A stretch of DNA of 43,305 nucleotides from Roseburia sp. GTDB taxonomy: Bacteria > Bacillota > Clostridia > Lachnospirales > Lachnospiraceae. Positions 14,796-22,579 of the stretch are shown piece by piece. The stretch covers positions 2,511 to 45,815 of the forward strand of contig JAAUZB010000008.1 of the NCBI GenBank assembly GCA_014804775.1, given 5' to 3'. The stretch's first letter is position 1, and each line of letters starts with the position of its first letter. The translations under genes and the position numbers were made by a program. The notes under the pieces were generated by a model. That model ran no database searches. It worked only from the letters and a program-made list of their open reading frames with translations, and had not been told where the DNA came from.

Positions 14796-16097
14796 ATGGC
14801 AAGAAACACAGACAAAGAAATCAGGAACAAAGTCATTTATCAGATTTTTACAAGGAACTATAAGGACGGTACTTTTCGGGCGGTCGAGTCGGACCTCGAA
14901 AGAATAAAGGCCCTGGGAGTAGACATCATCTATCTGCTCCCCATTCATCCAAGCGGAGCTGTACGCCGCAAAGGTACATGCGGTTCTCCCTATGCAATCA
15001 AGGATTATCGTGCGATCGATCCTGCGCAGGGCACTATGGAAGATTTTATACACCTGACTCAGGCTGTTCATGCTGCCGGAATGAAAGTTATGCTGGACGT
15101 GGTATACAACCACACATCTCCGGATTCCTGGCTGGCCGGGAATCACCCGGAGTGGTTTTTTCACAAAGCAGACGGCAGTTTTGGCAATCGGATCGGAGAT
15201 TGGTGGGACGTGATCGATCTGGATTATTCCAACACGGATTTGTGGGATTATCAGATCGAGACTTTGAAAATGTGGGCGGAGCATGTAGACGGTTTCCGCT
15301 GTGATGTGGCTCCTCTTGTGCCTCTGGAATTTTGGAAACGGGCAAAAGATGAGGTAGAAACGGTTCGCCCCGGCTGTCTCTGGCTGGCAGAATCCGTAGA
15401 GCCAGCTTTTATCACAGGCTGCCGCAAGGATGGCATTCCGGTTTGGAGTGACAGCGAACTGTATCAGGTTTTTGATATCTGCTATGACTATGATACTTAC
15501 AGTTATTTAGAACGTACGCAACGCGGAGACTGCAGTCTCGGTGAATATCTGGAACGCGTAAACCAGCAGGAAGCCATTTATCCCGATAACTACAGCAAGC
15601 TGCGGTGTCTGGAGAACCATGACCGTCCCAGAGCTGCAACAATGGCTCCTGACCAAACAGTTTTGCGCAACTGGACAGCATGGACCTATTTTGTAAAAGG
15701 CACCACTATGATCTACGCAGGCGAGGAATATTGTGCAGAACACCACCCTACCCTGTTTGACCATGACCCCGTGTCTTTTGATTCTGACGAGGATATTTCC
15801 TCATTCATTGCAAAATTAGGAGAAATCAAAAAATCTCCTGCTTTTGCATACAGCACTTTCAGTTCAAAAGCAATAGGGCTAAACAATGAAGTGATCCTGG
15901 CTCTGCATGAAGTCAACGCAGATGCCCCCGTGAAACAGCAAACCGTGATGGGAATCTTCTCCACAACCGGGCGCAAGCAAGCACTGAAGATTGATCTGCC
16001 TGACGGATACTATACCAATGCCATCACCGGCGAGTCCATAGATGTGTTTGAAAAAACCGTCCTATATAGCGGAGAACCTATTATTCTGTTCCTATAA
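14796..16097 (+). CDS. GH13 alpha-amylase-family glycoside hydrolase, cytoplasmic
   Basis: 433 residues, no signal peptide, so it acts on oligosaccharides inside the cell. The conserved GH13 regions are all present: region I DVVYNHTS (about 101-108), region II GFRCDVAPLVP with nucleophile Asp170, region III LWLAESVEP with acid/base Glu199 and region IV ENHDRPRA with Asp276. The C-terminal beta domain is short (about 370-433). The size and lack of starch-binding modules fit an oligo-1,6-glucosidase, neopullulanase-like or sucrose phosphorylase-like subgroup; I cannot decide which. It is monocistronic with its own promoter and a structured RNA element after the stop codon. Its neighbours say nothing on substrate. 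Confidence 0.9.
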   Translation: MARNTDKEIRNKVIYQIFTRNYKDGTFRAVESDLERIKALGVDIIYLLPIHPSGAVRRKGTCGSPYAIKDYRAIDPAQGTMEDFIHLTQAVHAAGMKVMLDVVYNHTSPDSWLAGNHPEWFFHKADGSFGNRIGDWWDVIDLDYSNTDLWDYQIETLKMWAEHVDGFRCDVAPLVPLEFWKRAKDEVETVRPGCLWLAESVEPAFITGCRKDGIPVWSDSELYQVFDICYDYDTYSYLERTQRGDCSLGEYLERVNQQEAIYPDNYSKLRCLENHDRPRAATMAPDQTVLRNWTAWTYFVKGTTMIYAGEEYCAEHHPTLFDHDPVSFDSDEDISSFIAKLGEIKKSPAFAYSTFSSKAIGLNNEVILALHEVNADAPVKQQTVMGIFSTTGRKQALKIDLPDGYYTNAITGESIDVFEKTVLYSGEPIILFL

Positions 16098-16114
16098 TTT
16101 CAAAATCTAAAAAG

Positions 16115-16165
16115 GGTGGTAACTTATGCGGCTATCTCGTGATAATGACCGCGTTTGTTACCACC
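16115..16165. terminator. Nested three-stem hairpin between convergent genes
   Basis: GGTGGTAAC (16115-16123) pairs with GTTACCACC (16157-16165), GCGG (16128-16131) with CCGC (16149-16152), and TATC (16133-16136) with GATA (16141-16144) around TCGT. The element lies 18 nt after the GH13 stop and 30 nt from the convergent DUF3795 stop. TTTATGTTTT follows on the plus strand. It may be a two-way terminator or a small structured RNA. Confidence 0.55.
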
Positions 16166-16194
16166 GTTTATGTTTTACCGTTCTGTCTGCTCTG

Positions 16195-16458
16195 TCATAA
16201 CTCCCCACACCATTTCCTGCACTGCTCAATTCTGACACCGTTATCACTCTGCTCCATATCGTAAGCAAATGTATGCAGCTGGGCGCAGACAAAATCGTTA
16301 CATTCTCCACAATGCTTTTGTTCTTTTGATTCACAGCAGGATTTGACGGGACAGTTGTCAGCCCAAAAGGGTTTCTCCATGCTCACGCACCCCTTGCATC
16401 CCACCTTCTCCCGAAAACTGCATTCACTGCACAATAATCCACATCTCGACTCAACCAT
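16195..16458 (-). CDS. DUF3795-type cysteine-rich protein
   Basis: About 87 residues from the ATG at 16458, which has AGGAGG; upstream in-frame starts have none. The protein has about 13 cysteines in pairs: CGLLCSEC near the start, GCKGC, NCPVKSCC, HCGEC, VC and QCRKWC. This is the pattern of DUF3795 proteins, small cytoplasmic proteins that may bind a metal or iron-sulfur cluster. The biochemical role is unknown. It is the last gene of a minus-strand run that also contains two SHOCT proteins and a flavodoxin-family protein, though an 89-bp gap precedes it. Confidence 0.75.
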   Translation of the reverse strand: MVESRCGLLCSECSFREKVGCKGCVSMEKPFWADNCPVKSCCESKEQKHCGECNDFVCAQLHTFAYDMEQSDNGVRIEQCRKWCGEL

Positions 16459-16547
16459 ACGAATCCTCCTATCGTGTTTTATAGTTAATAGCATAACACC
16501 GAAAACACGACAACAGTGCGTCATGTATGGCAAAACAGTTTTCCGAT

Positions 16548-17264
16548 TTACAATCCAAGAATCTGTTTTTTCTTTGCATCAAATTCTTCCTGTGTGATCA
16601 CTCCTGAATCGAGCAGTTCTTTGTACGTTTTCAATTTATCAGCTCCGCCAACAGATGCAGCCTTCGCTAAATTGGAATCGACAGCATGCGGATCGAATGC
16701 TGCATATGTATTGATTTTGGGGTCATCTTTTTCTTCTGTGGCAGCATAACTCTCTTTAAACCAAAGACCCATCAGTATAAATGCTGCTATCTGAATAAGT
16801 CCTAGCACGATATAAATCCAACCCGCGCTCAGATAATATCTAAAAATAGAAATGTAATCGATCAGACAGTTTATTAACATTAACACACCGGGAACAAACC
16901 ACAATACTTTTGTGATTTTCGCCTTTTTAGTTAAGGATGGTGCACAATTCAGCAGAATCAATACAAACAGGCATACCGATGCCAAAAAATTGATGGTACT
17001 ATAAAATGAAACAAACCGAATCATATCATAAATTGAAAGAAAAACATATAACCCTGAGGCGATAACAAAACCAATATTCCTTTTACGCAAAAATAACAGA
17101 ACAGCAAACGCAATATAATATACCCATGTAAGAACATAGGCAAAAGATATGCCGTATCCTCTGACCACATCCAGTATGTCCCTCGCTATGACATAAATTG
17201 CAAGTAATACAAATCCTATTGCGCTGATAATCGCGTACTTGTCGGCTTTCTTGTTCTTTCCCAT
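16548..17264 (-). CDS. Multi-pass membrane protein with C-terminal SHOCT domain
   Basis: 238 residues. About six to seven hydrophobic helices fill residues 8-170, then a polar linker, then a SHOCT (short C-terminal) domain in the last 30 residues (LKTYKELLDSGVITQEEFDA). SHOCT domains are thought to mediate oligomerisation or localisation; the membrane part resembles no transporter I recognise. It lies 16 bp after the other SHOCT gene, in the same operon. The two SHOCT tails are similar to each other, which suggests that the proteins may interact. Confidence 0.8.
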   Translation of the reverse strand: MGKNKKADKYAIISAIGFVLLAIYVIARDILDVVRGYGISFAYVLTWVYYIAFAVLLFLRKRNIGFVIASGLYVFLSIYDMIRFVSFYSTINFLASVCLFVLILLNCAPSLTKKAKITKVLWFVPGVLMLINCLIDYISIFRYYLSAGWIYIVLGLIQIAAFILMGLWFKESYAATEEKDDPKINTYAAFDPHAVDSNLAKAASVGGADKLKTYKELLDSGVITQEEFDAKKKQILGL

Positions 17265-17280
17265 TTATTAACCTCCGCTT

Positions 17281-17631
17281 TTACATCAATTTTAACAATT
17301 GTTCCTTTTTTGCCTGAAATTCTTCTTCTGTAATAACGCCTTGATCCATCAATTCCTTGTATTTTTTCAACTCTTCAGCGGCACTTTTCCATAAATCGGA
17401 AGATGGACCATAGGAACTAGATGATGCCGTTTGACTGCCGGCACTTTGCTGTGCATTTTTATCAGGTATAATGCTGACATGAATGATAGCGACAATAAAC
17501 AACATCCAGCCGTAGAACCACCAAAGACCGAAACTATATCCTTTGTTTTTTGCAATGCTTGCAGGAATAAAACCAAGACCTGCTGCAACGACTAACGGCA
17601 CAATTAAATAAATCATAGCGTATTCTCCCAT
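17281..17631 (-). CDS. Small membrane protein with SHOCT domain
   Basis: 116 residues; AAAGG lies before the ATG at 17631. Two hydrophobic helices at about 7-24 and 33-53, a Ser/Gln-rich linker (about 58-80) and a SHOCT domain at the end (LKKYKELMDQGVITEEEFQA). The first part resembles small PLDc_N/superinfection-type two-helix proteins only loosely. Function unknown. It sits 15 bp after the flavodoxin-family gene. Confidence 0.8.
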   Translation of the reverse strand: MGEYAMIYLIVPLVVAAGLGFIPASIAKNKGYSFGLWWFYGWMLFIVAIIHVSIIPDKNAQQSAGSQTASSSSYGPSSDLWKSAAEELKKYKELMDQGVITEEEFQAKKEQLLKLM

Positions 17632-17646
17632 AATCGTTTTCCTTTA

Positions 17647-18201
17647 TCAAATAGAATCCAATAACAGTTTTGAACAGAAATCTCTGATTTCTCCTTTTCT
17701 GCTCTCCACCGCTTCTTTATATTCAATGGAGCAAAGTCCCAAACTTCCACTTGGCATTATTTCCAAATGACCGTAAAAATGCTCTATACTTTCAATGATC
17801 CTGTCACACTCCTTCATACTTGGACCCGTACGCAGTGCAATGGAATACCCCTTTTTGCCCCTGCTAATTGTCGCATGGGGTTCGTGCGTGTTGCACCACG
17901 GTGTGCACCGGTCAATAAATACTTTAAACTGTCCGGGAATATCTGCCCAGTAAGATGGAGAAACAGAAATGACACTATCTGCCCACTCATATTGCTCAAT
18001 CACTTTTATCACATCGTCATTCTGAATGCATTTCGCCGTTTTATGGCAACTTCTGCATCCTTTACAAAATTTAATATCATAATCGTCAATGCAAATACTT
18101 CTAACATCATGCTCTTCAGCTAAAAAGGCATGTACAATTTTTATTATTTCCGCAGTAGCACCGTTCCTCACCGGACTGCAATTGACCAACAGCACATTCA
18201 C
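17647..18201 (-). CDS. Flavodoxin-family NAD(P)H-dependent FMN reductase-like protein
   Basis: 184 residues with GGAGG before the start. The N-terminus NVLLVNCSPVRNGATAEI is the phosphate-binding loop for FMN. The segment FCKGCRSCHKTAKCIQNDD has the paired cysteines found in the iron-sulfur flavoprotein/MdaB-like branch (Isf-type cluster or disulfide), and SPSYWADIPGQFKVFIDR is the typical flavin ring-binding and dimer region. It most likely transfers electrons from NAD(P)H to quinones or other acceptors; the natural substrate is unknown. It is the first gene of the minus-strand run towards the SHOCT genes. Confidence 0.85.
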   Translation of the reverse strand: MNVLLVNCSPVRNGATAEIIKIVHAFLAEEHDVRSICIDDYDIKFCKGCRSCHKTAKCIQNDDVIKVIEQYEWADSVISVSPSYWADIPGQFKVFIDRCTPWCNTHEPHATISRGKKGYSIALRTGPSMKECDRIIESIEHFYGHLEIMPSGSLGLCSIEYKEAVESRKGEIRDFCSKLLLDSI

Positions 18202-18238
18202 CGTCTTATTCCTCCATCACAAGGCAGCTTTATCGTAA

Positions 18239-18280
18239 CTAAGTATGATCAAGGTCTGTCAAAATCATTTTTATACTCAT
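18239..18280 (-). pseudogene. Remnant of the 5' end of a Cof-type HAD phosphatase gene
   Basis: After a GGGAG sequence, an ATG at 18280 begins MSIKMILTDLDHT and then hits TAG. In functional Cof-type HAD phosphatases the N-terminus reads MxIKxIxxDLDGTLL or DHTLLR. Reading on gives stop-Leu-Arg-stop, as if TTG had become TAG, followed by loss of frame. No further HAD sequence is seen before the flavodoxin gene at 18201, so only this stub is left. It could also be a short leader peptide that resembles HAD by chance. Confidence 0.45.
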
Positions 18281-18343
18281 TGCATAAATTCTCCCTTAAT
18301 CGTTATAAGCCTGCCTGCTTTTGAAATTTAGATAATTTTTAAT

Positions 18344-18372
18344 AAACTATCATAATGCTATCGTAATGTCAA
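18344..18372 (-). promoter_or_regulatory. Possible promoter upstream of the HAD remnant and flavodoxin operon
   Basis: On the minus strand TTGACA (18372-18367), a 17-bp spacer and TAGTTT (18349-18344). The -35 is perfect, the -10 is poor. It would read through the HAD stub into the flavodoxin gene. Confidence 0.4.
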
Positions 18373-18386
18373 GCGATTTTTTCCAA

Positions 18387-19394
18387 TTAATATCCCTCAT
18401 TAATAACTTCCCAACTGCCATTTACTAACTGTAAAAAGATTGTTCGGTTTGGCTCTTGCACAACGCCTCCTTTGCTCACACATACAGAGAAAGTGATCTC
18501 TTCTTCCGTCTGGCTTCTCAATTCCATAGAAACCACTTCAAAAACAGTACCGGCATAATAATTCTGCGCTGCCATTTTTGCAGTATCAAGAGAACTGTCA
18601 GCAGCTTCTGCGGCAGGAATATCTTCCAGTGTCTGTTCCTTACTCTGTCCGGCATCTGTTCCCTGCTCATAAAGAATATCCCGCGGAATACTTTCACTGT
18701 CAATGCGCTCAACAAAACTATCCTCTGCGGTAATTTCATAATCATCAAACGATGCAAAGAATGTTCCATCCTCTAACAGAGAAACTGTAATAGCCTTTGT
18801 TGCTGTTTTGCCATTTGCAAAAGCGATTTCCATAACGATAATGTCCTCGCGCATTTCCGCCGGAAGTGTTGCAATCGTGGCTTCTACATTATCTGTCAAT
18901 TCACGAATTATTGTGTTGGGAACCCAATCAATCGTCAGATAATAATAATCGCTTTCGTCCTCTCCATAAATCACTGTAAAGTTTTGCGCATTTCCATACT
19001 CATCTCGCTTTTGGGTCCAATCCATAAAATTGATCTGCTGATTTTTGCACGAGTAACGAACAGTTTCAATGTCCTTGCCGGAAAGATAGAACATCAGCGG
19101 GTGCCCTGTCATTTCACCACTGTCGCTGATCGTTCCGGTGCTCATCACTGCACCGGCCGCAGTAATTTCTTCATCAGTGCCATAGGCATAAGCCGATACA
19201 ACCATACTTCCATGGAAAATTCCATGGAAAGGGGCAAGTGTGCTTACAGCGGCAAGCGCAAGAGCAAGGCAAGCCGCAATCGCTCCTAATTTGGCCCAAA
19301 CTGGCTTTTTTGCTTTCTTTTTATAATGGATAGCCTCATCAATATATTCGTCGTCAAGTTCGCTCATGGCTTCGGAAAATTTTTTTGAGTTCAT
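18387..19394 (-). CDS. DUF4179-like anti-sigma factor, single-pass membrane protein
   Basis: 335 residues. A short cytoplasmic N-terminus (1-32) that begins with SKKFSEAMSELDDEYIDEAI, one membrane helix at about 33-54, then a long extracytoplasmic domain (55-335). The N-terminal pattern is typical of the anti-sigma proteins paired with ECF sigma factors in Clostridia. Its ATG overlaps the sigma factor stop by 4 bp, so the pair would be coupled. The extracellular part should respond to an envelope signal that is unknown. The sigma gene upstream has a frameshift, so this protein may now lack a full-length partner. Confidence 0.8.
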   Translation of the reverse strand: MNSKKFSEAMSELDDEYIDEAIHYKKKAKKPVWAKLGAIAACLALALAAVSTLAPFHGIFHGSMVVSAYAYGTDEEITAAGAVMSTGTISDSGEMTGHPLMFYLSGKDIETVRYSCKNQQINFMDWTQKRDEYGNAQNFTVIYGEDESDYYYLTIDWVPNTIIRELTDNVEATIATLPAEMREDIIVMEIAFANGKTATKAITVSLLEDGTFFASFDDYEITAEDSFVERIDSESIPRDILYEQGTDAGQSKEQTLEDIPAAEAADSSLDTAKMAAQNYYAGTVFEVVSMELRSQTEEEITFSVCVSKGGVVQEPNRTIFLQLVNGSWEVINEGY

Positions 19395-19950
19395 ACGAAT
19401 ACCTCTCTTTCAGCTAAATATACTTTCATTTTTTTGCGGATACGGGTCAGCCGGACGGAGATATTTTTCTCTGTAAGCCCTACAAACTCAGCTATGTCCT
19501 TACAGCTATCAGCGAACCAATAGCGGCGCATGAAGATCACGCGGTTTTCAACGGTCAGCGTGTCCAAAAAACTCTCAATGATGCGGGCTAACTCTCTGGC
19601 TTCCACTTCGGCTTCCACTGTGTTTTGGTCTGCTATGCAGGCTTCGATTTCCTCCATAGCAATCGTGTAATTACTGTTTCGTTTTGCTGCTTCCTTTCTG
19701 TAATAGGTTTTCAATGAAATGTTCCGAACGATTTTACAGATATAAGTCAGCAGCGGGTTGGGCTTCGCAGGGGGATTGCGTTCCATGCCCCTAAGTAAGC
19801 ATCATTGACACACTCCTCCGCGTCCTGCCTGTTGCCCACAATGTTGCACGAGAGTTTGTGGCAAACCTTACCGTATTTTATATTCAGTTCCTGTATCCCC
19901 TGTTCTGAACGTGCAAAAAACATTTCAATGATTTTTTCATCTTCTATCAT
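19391..19950 (-). pseudogene. ECF sigma factor gene with a one-base frameshift
   Basis: Two overlapping frames together encode one ECF sigma factor of about 186 residues. The first (from ATG 19950, AAGGAGG before it) has region 2 (DAEECVNDAYLGAWNAIP), then runs out of frame and stops. The second continues as PAKPNPLLTYICKIVRNISL and contains region 4 (LTVENRVIFMRRYWFADSCK, then DIAEFVGLTEKNISVRLTRI). Reading one extra C in the run of five at 19770-19774 (G on the plus strand) restores the usual NAIPPAKPNPLLTY sequence. It may be a true mutation, a phase-variable tract or a sequencing error. The overlap with the anti-sigma gene is intact and both halves look well conserved, so the break is recent. 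Confidence 0.8.
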
Positions 19951-20053
19951 CAAACCGCCTCCTTTCCGGCTTCACCTATATACTACGATTTCAGCGGCAA
20001 ATACTACATCAAATCAAAAACTTTTTCAAAAAGATTATCCTGCGATACAGCAC

Positions 20054-20082
20054 AAAAAAGCCCTGCTTTCGCAGAGCTTTTT
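20054..20082 (-). terminator. Rho-independent terminator of the SDR gene
   Basis: AAAAAGC-CTGC pairs with GCAG-GCTTTTT around TTTC, with one bulged base on each side. On the minus strand it is followed by TTTTTT and lies 26 nt after the SDR stop. Confidence 0.75.
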
Positions 20083-20107
20083 GTATCTGTTTTTGTAATG
20101 TATCATC

Positions 20108-20866
20108 CTATACTATCGTTGCCCCGTCTACCGAGATGACAGTGCCCGTCACATAGCTTGCCAGCTCGCTTGCGAGGAACAGGCATACATTAGCCACTTC
20201 CTCCGGCTCTCCTATACGTCCAAGCGGGATCGGAGCTGAAATCCTCTTAACCATCTCCTCCGGAAGCGAAGCGACCATATCCGTTCTGGTCACGCCCGGC
20301 GCCACCGCATTTACACGAATCTGGCTTGAGCCGAGCTCTCTCGCAAGAGATTTCGTCAGTCCATTCACCGCAAATTTGGATGCAGGATAACCGCATCCGG
20401 CAGGCTGTCCGTATATGCTCACCATGGAGCTGGTATTGATAATGCTTCCGCCGCCCTGCTCCTTCATTATCGGAGCTACGGCCCTCACGCAATAGAACAC
20501 TGCATTGACATTGAGTTCCATGATCCGATCAAATTCTTTGGGATCATATTCAAAAATGGAATCTCTCGCAGAAATGCCGGCGTTGTTGACCAAAATATCG
20601 ATTCTGCCAAATTCATTTTTTACCTGCTGCATCGCAGCTTCCACTTCGTCATAAACGTTCAGCTTCGGACAGAGTCCCATCACGGAACCTCCCGGGCAGT
20701 CTTCCTTAATCTTCTCCAATGCGCGATCCACTGTCTCCTGTCTGGAGCCGAACAATGCAACCTTTGCTCCCGCCTGCACAAAAACACGGACGATCTCGTA
20801 ACCGATTCCCCTCGTTCCGCCTGTCACAACTGCTGTTTTTCCCTCTAACATTCCTGCTACATTCAT
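20108..20866 (-). CDS. Short-chain dehydrogenase/reductase, FabG-like
   Basis: About 252 residues from the ATG at 20866; AAAGGAGGG lies before it, and the in-frame ATG at 20887 would include this site. The NAD(P)-binding loop is TGGTRGIG (about 15-22), NNAG lies at 94-97, and the catalytic Ser147, Tyr160 and Lys164 are in NTSSMVSIYG and YPASK. The PG motif after RVNAVAPGVTRTDM and the C-terminal GTVISVDGAT are as in classical SDR enzymes. Arg/Ser after the second beta strand (FGSRQE) suggest NADPH. It could be a 3-oxoacyl-ACP reductase or a sugar or steroid alcohol dehydrogenase; as a lone gene outside a fab cluster, the substrate is open. Confidence 0.9.
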   Translation of the reverse strand: MNVAGMLEGKTAVVTGGTRGIGYEIVRVFVQAGAKVALFGSRQETVDRALEKIKEDCPGGSVMGLCPKLNVYDEVEAAMQQVKNEFGRIDILVNNAGISARDSIFEYDPKEFDRIMELNVNAVFYCVRAVAPIMKEQGGGSIINTSSMVSIYGQPAGCGYPASKFAVNGLTKSLARELGSSQIRVNAVAPGVTRTDMVASLPEEMVKRISAPIPLGRIGEPEEVANVCLFLASELASYVTGTVISVDGATIV

Positions 20867-20976
20867 GAAAATACCCTCCTTTACCAATTATGGCACATAA
20901 CTATTATAATATTCTTTGTCCCTTTCTATTCTATCGTTAAAAGATAAAATATGCAACATTTTCCCCAGTATTTTGC

Positions 20977-21005
20977 TTGCACCACCCCTTGTTTTTGTCT
21001 ATAAT
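20977..21005 (+). promoter_or_regulatory. Sigma-A promoter of the DUF4317 gene
   Basis: TTGCAC (20977-20982), 17 bp and TATAAT (21000-21005), 38 nt before the start codon. Confidence 0.7.
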
Positions 21006-21043
21006 ATTGGTTACACGACTGATAGAAATGGAGTGAATTACAT

Positions 21044-22300
21044 ATGAACAAGAAAGATATTCTCGAATTGAAACGCCGGCTCAAGAAGGATTCCTGTACC
21101 TTTACAAGGCTGTGCGGCTGCTACGTCGACGCAGACCGGAATAAAGTCACGACCTTTGGCGAGACATTTTTGAATCTGGAGGATGAAGAGTTTTACAAAT
21201 ATCTCGAAATCGCCAAAAAAATTCTGTCGGGTACAGTGAACAACAATATTCTGGAACTGGAGTTCCCGACCGCAGAGGAAGCACCCGGAGGAAGGCAGCA
21301 GTTTCTGATGGGACTGCGCGAAAGTGTCCTGAAAAGTGACGAGCTGCTGGATGCCTTTTATGATCTTGTCATTGACAGCTATGATTATGTGGGCAATTAT
21401 CTGATCCTTATTTTCCACGATGCCTACGATGTCATAAAGAAATCGTCGGACAATCTGAAACTGGACGAGTCCGAGGAAGTATACGAGTATCTTCTGTGCG
21501 CGATCTGTCCCGTGACGCTCACAAAGCCGGGACTTGGCTATCGGGAAGATGAGAACCGCATCGGTCCGCGCATCCGCGACTGGGTTGTGGGCGCACCGGA
21601 CACGGGATTCGTATTTCCCGCCTTTACTGACCGGAGTGCGGATATCCACTCTGTCATGTTCTACACCAGAGATACCAAGACGCCCCATGCGGAATTTATG
21701 GAATCCGGTCTCGGCTGTGAGCCCAGATTCACCGCCACTGAGAAAAAACTGACTTTCCAGAATATCGTAAAAGATGTGATCGGAGAAGACAACAGCGAAA
21801 GCGATGCCCTCTTTTTGGATATTCAGGAAAATCTAAACGACCTGATTCCGGTACCGGAGGACGATACCGCAGAGCCGGAGCCTGTATTGGTCACTGCCGG
21901 AACAATCTCCTCTGTGCTTACCGAAAGCGGCGTTGCCGAAGACCACGCTGCCGTCATTGAGAAGACCTATGAAGATGTGTTCGGCAACGAGGTTCCGTCG
22001 GCAGAGCAGCTGGTCGATCCGAAGCTTCTCGAAGTCAATGCCAGACGCAAAGAAAAATTAGAGTTGATCGGACAGGTCGAAAATTTAAAACAGCAGCTCG
22101 AGGAAACCCGTTCTCTTCCCGTAACTGACGGCGAAGAAGACGATGTCCCCGAGGTAAAGACTTACGATGTGATTCTCCGTGTCAAACCGGAAAAGGTCGG
22201 ACAGATCCACTCTCAGGTGATCAACGGACAAAAATGTCTTGTCATACCGATGGACGAGGACGAGCATGCTGCCGTAAACGGTGTGAATACTACGGTCTGA
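21044..22300 (+). CDS. DUF4317 family protein
   Basis: 418 residues with GGAG before the start. The N-terminus KKDILELKRRLKKDSCTFTR and the segment TRLCGCYVDADRNKV are typical of DUF4317, a family found almost only in Clostridia. It has no signal peptide or membrane helix. Residues about 270-420 are acidic and contain a short coiled coil (about 335-360) and a C-terminal basic strand-rich part. No catalytic motif is visible. It is monocistronic with a good promoter; its last 11 bases overlap the end of a convergent gene. Confidence 0.8.
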   Translation: MNKKDILELKRRLKKDSCTFTRLCGCYVDADRNKVTTFGETFLNLEDEEFYKYLEIAKKILSGTVNNNILELEFPTAEEAPGGRQQFLMGLRESVLKSDELLDAFYDLVIDSYDYVGNYLILIFHDAYDVIKKSSDNLKLDESEEVYEYLLCAICPVTLTKPGLGYREDENRIGPRIRDWVVGAPDTGFVFPAFTDRSADIHSVMFYTRDTKTPHAEFMESGLGCEPRFTATEKKLTFQNIVKDVIGEDNSESDALFLDIQENLNDLIPVPEDDTAEPEPVLVTAGTISSVLTESGVAEDHAAVIEKTYEDVFGNEVPSAEQLVDPKLLEVNARRKEKLELIGQVENLKQQLEETRSLPVTDGEEDDVPEVKTYDVILRVKPEKVGQIHSQVINGQKCLVIPMDEDEHAAVNGVNTTV

Positions 22301-22574
22301 TCTGCTGGCAAATCATCAATCCAAACACCGCAACACCAAAGACGGCGTAACTACTGTTGACAATCATGCAGACTTTCATCAAATTATTTTGCACTTTTGC
22401 CATGACATAGGATATTACTGTAAACACTCCGCCAAAAATCATAAACGCTGCATAGCAGGGAATCATAATATGCGCGTAATCCAATGCCCATTGAAAATTG
22501 ATCCGCAGCGGAAGAATTGTCCACGGTACAAAAAGCATGATGGTACTGACAACAGTTAAAACTTTATTTTTCAT
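22290..22574 (-). CDS. Small membrane protein in the system 3 exporter operon
   Basis: 94 residues from the ATG at 22574, preceded by AAAGGAG, which overlaps the stop codon of the permease gene 5 bp upstream. Three hydrophobic helices at about 5-22, 33-57 and 67-89. No family recognised. Its position as the fourth gene of the exporter operon suggests an accessory or immunity-like role, which is inference. Its end overlaps the convergent DUF4317 gene. Confidence 0.7.
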   Translation of the reverse strand: MKNKVLTVVSTIMLFVPWTILPLRINFQWALDYAHIMIPCYAAFMIFGGVFTVISYVMAKVQNNLMKVCMIVNSSYAVFGVAVFGLMICQQIRP

Positions 22575-22579
22575 AATGG

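Noticed and set aside
14673-15284. Open frame of about 200 codons on the minus strand opposite the GH13 gene
   Set aside because: Antisense to a gene with all GH13 motifs; composition and lack of a ribosome binding site mark it as a shadow.
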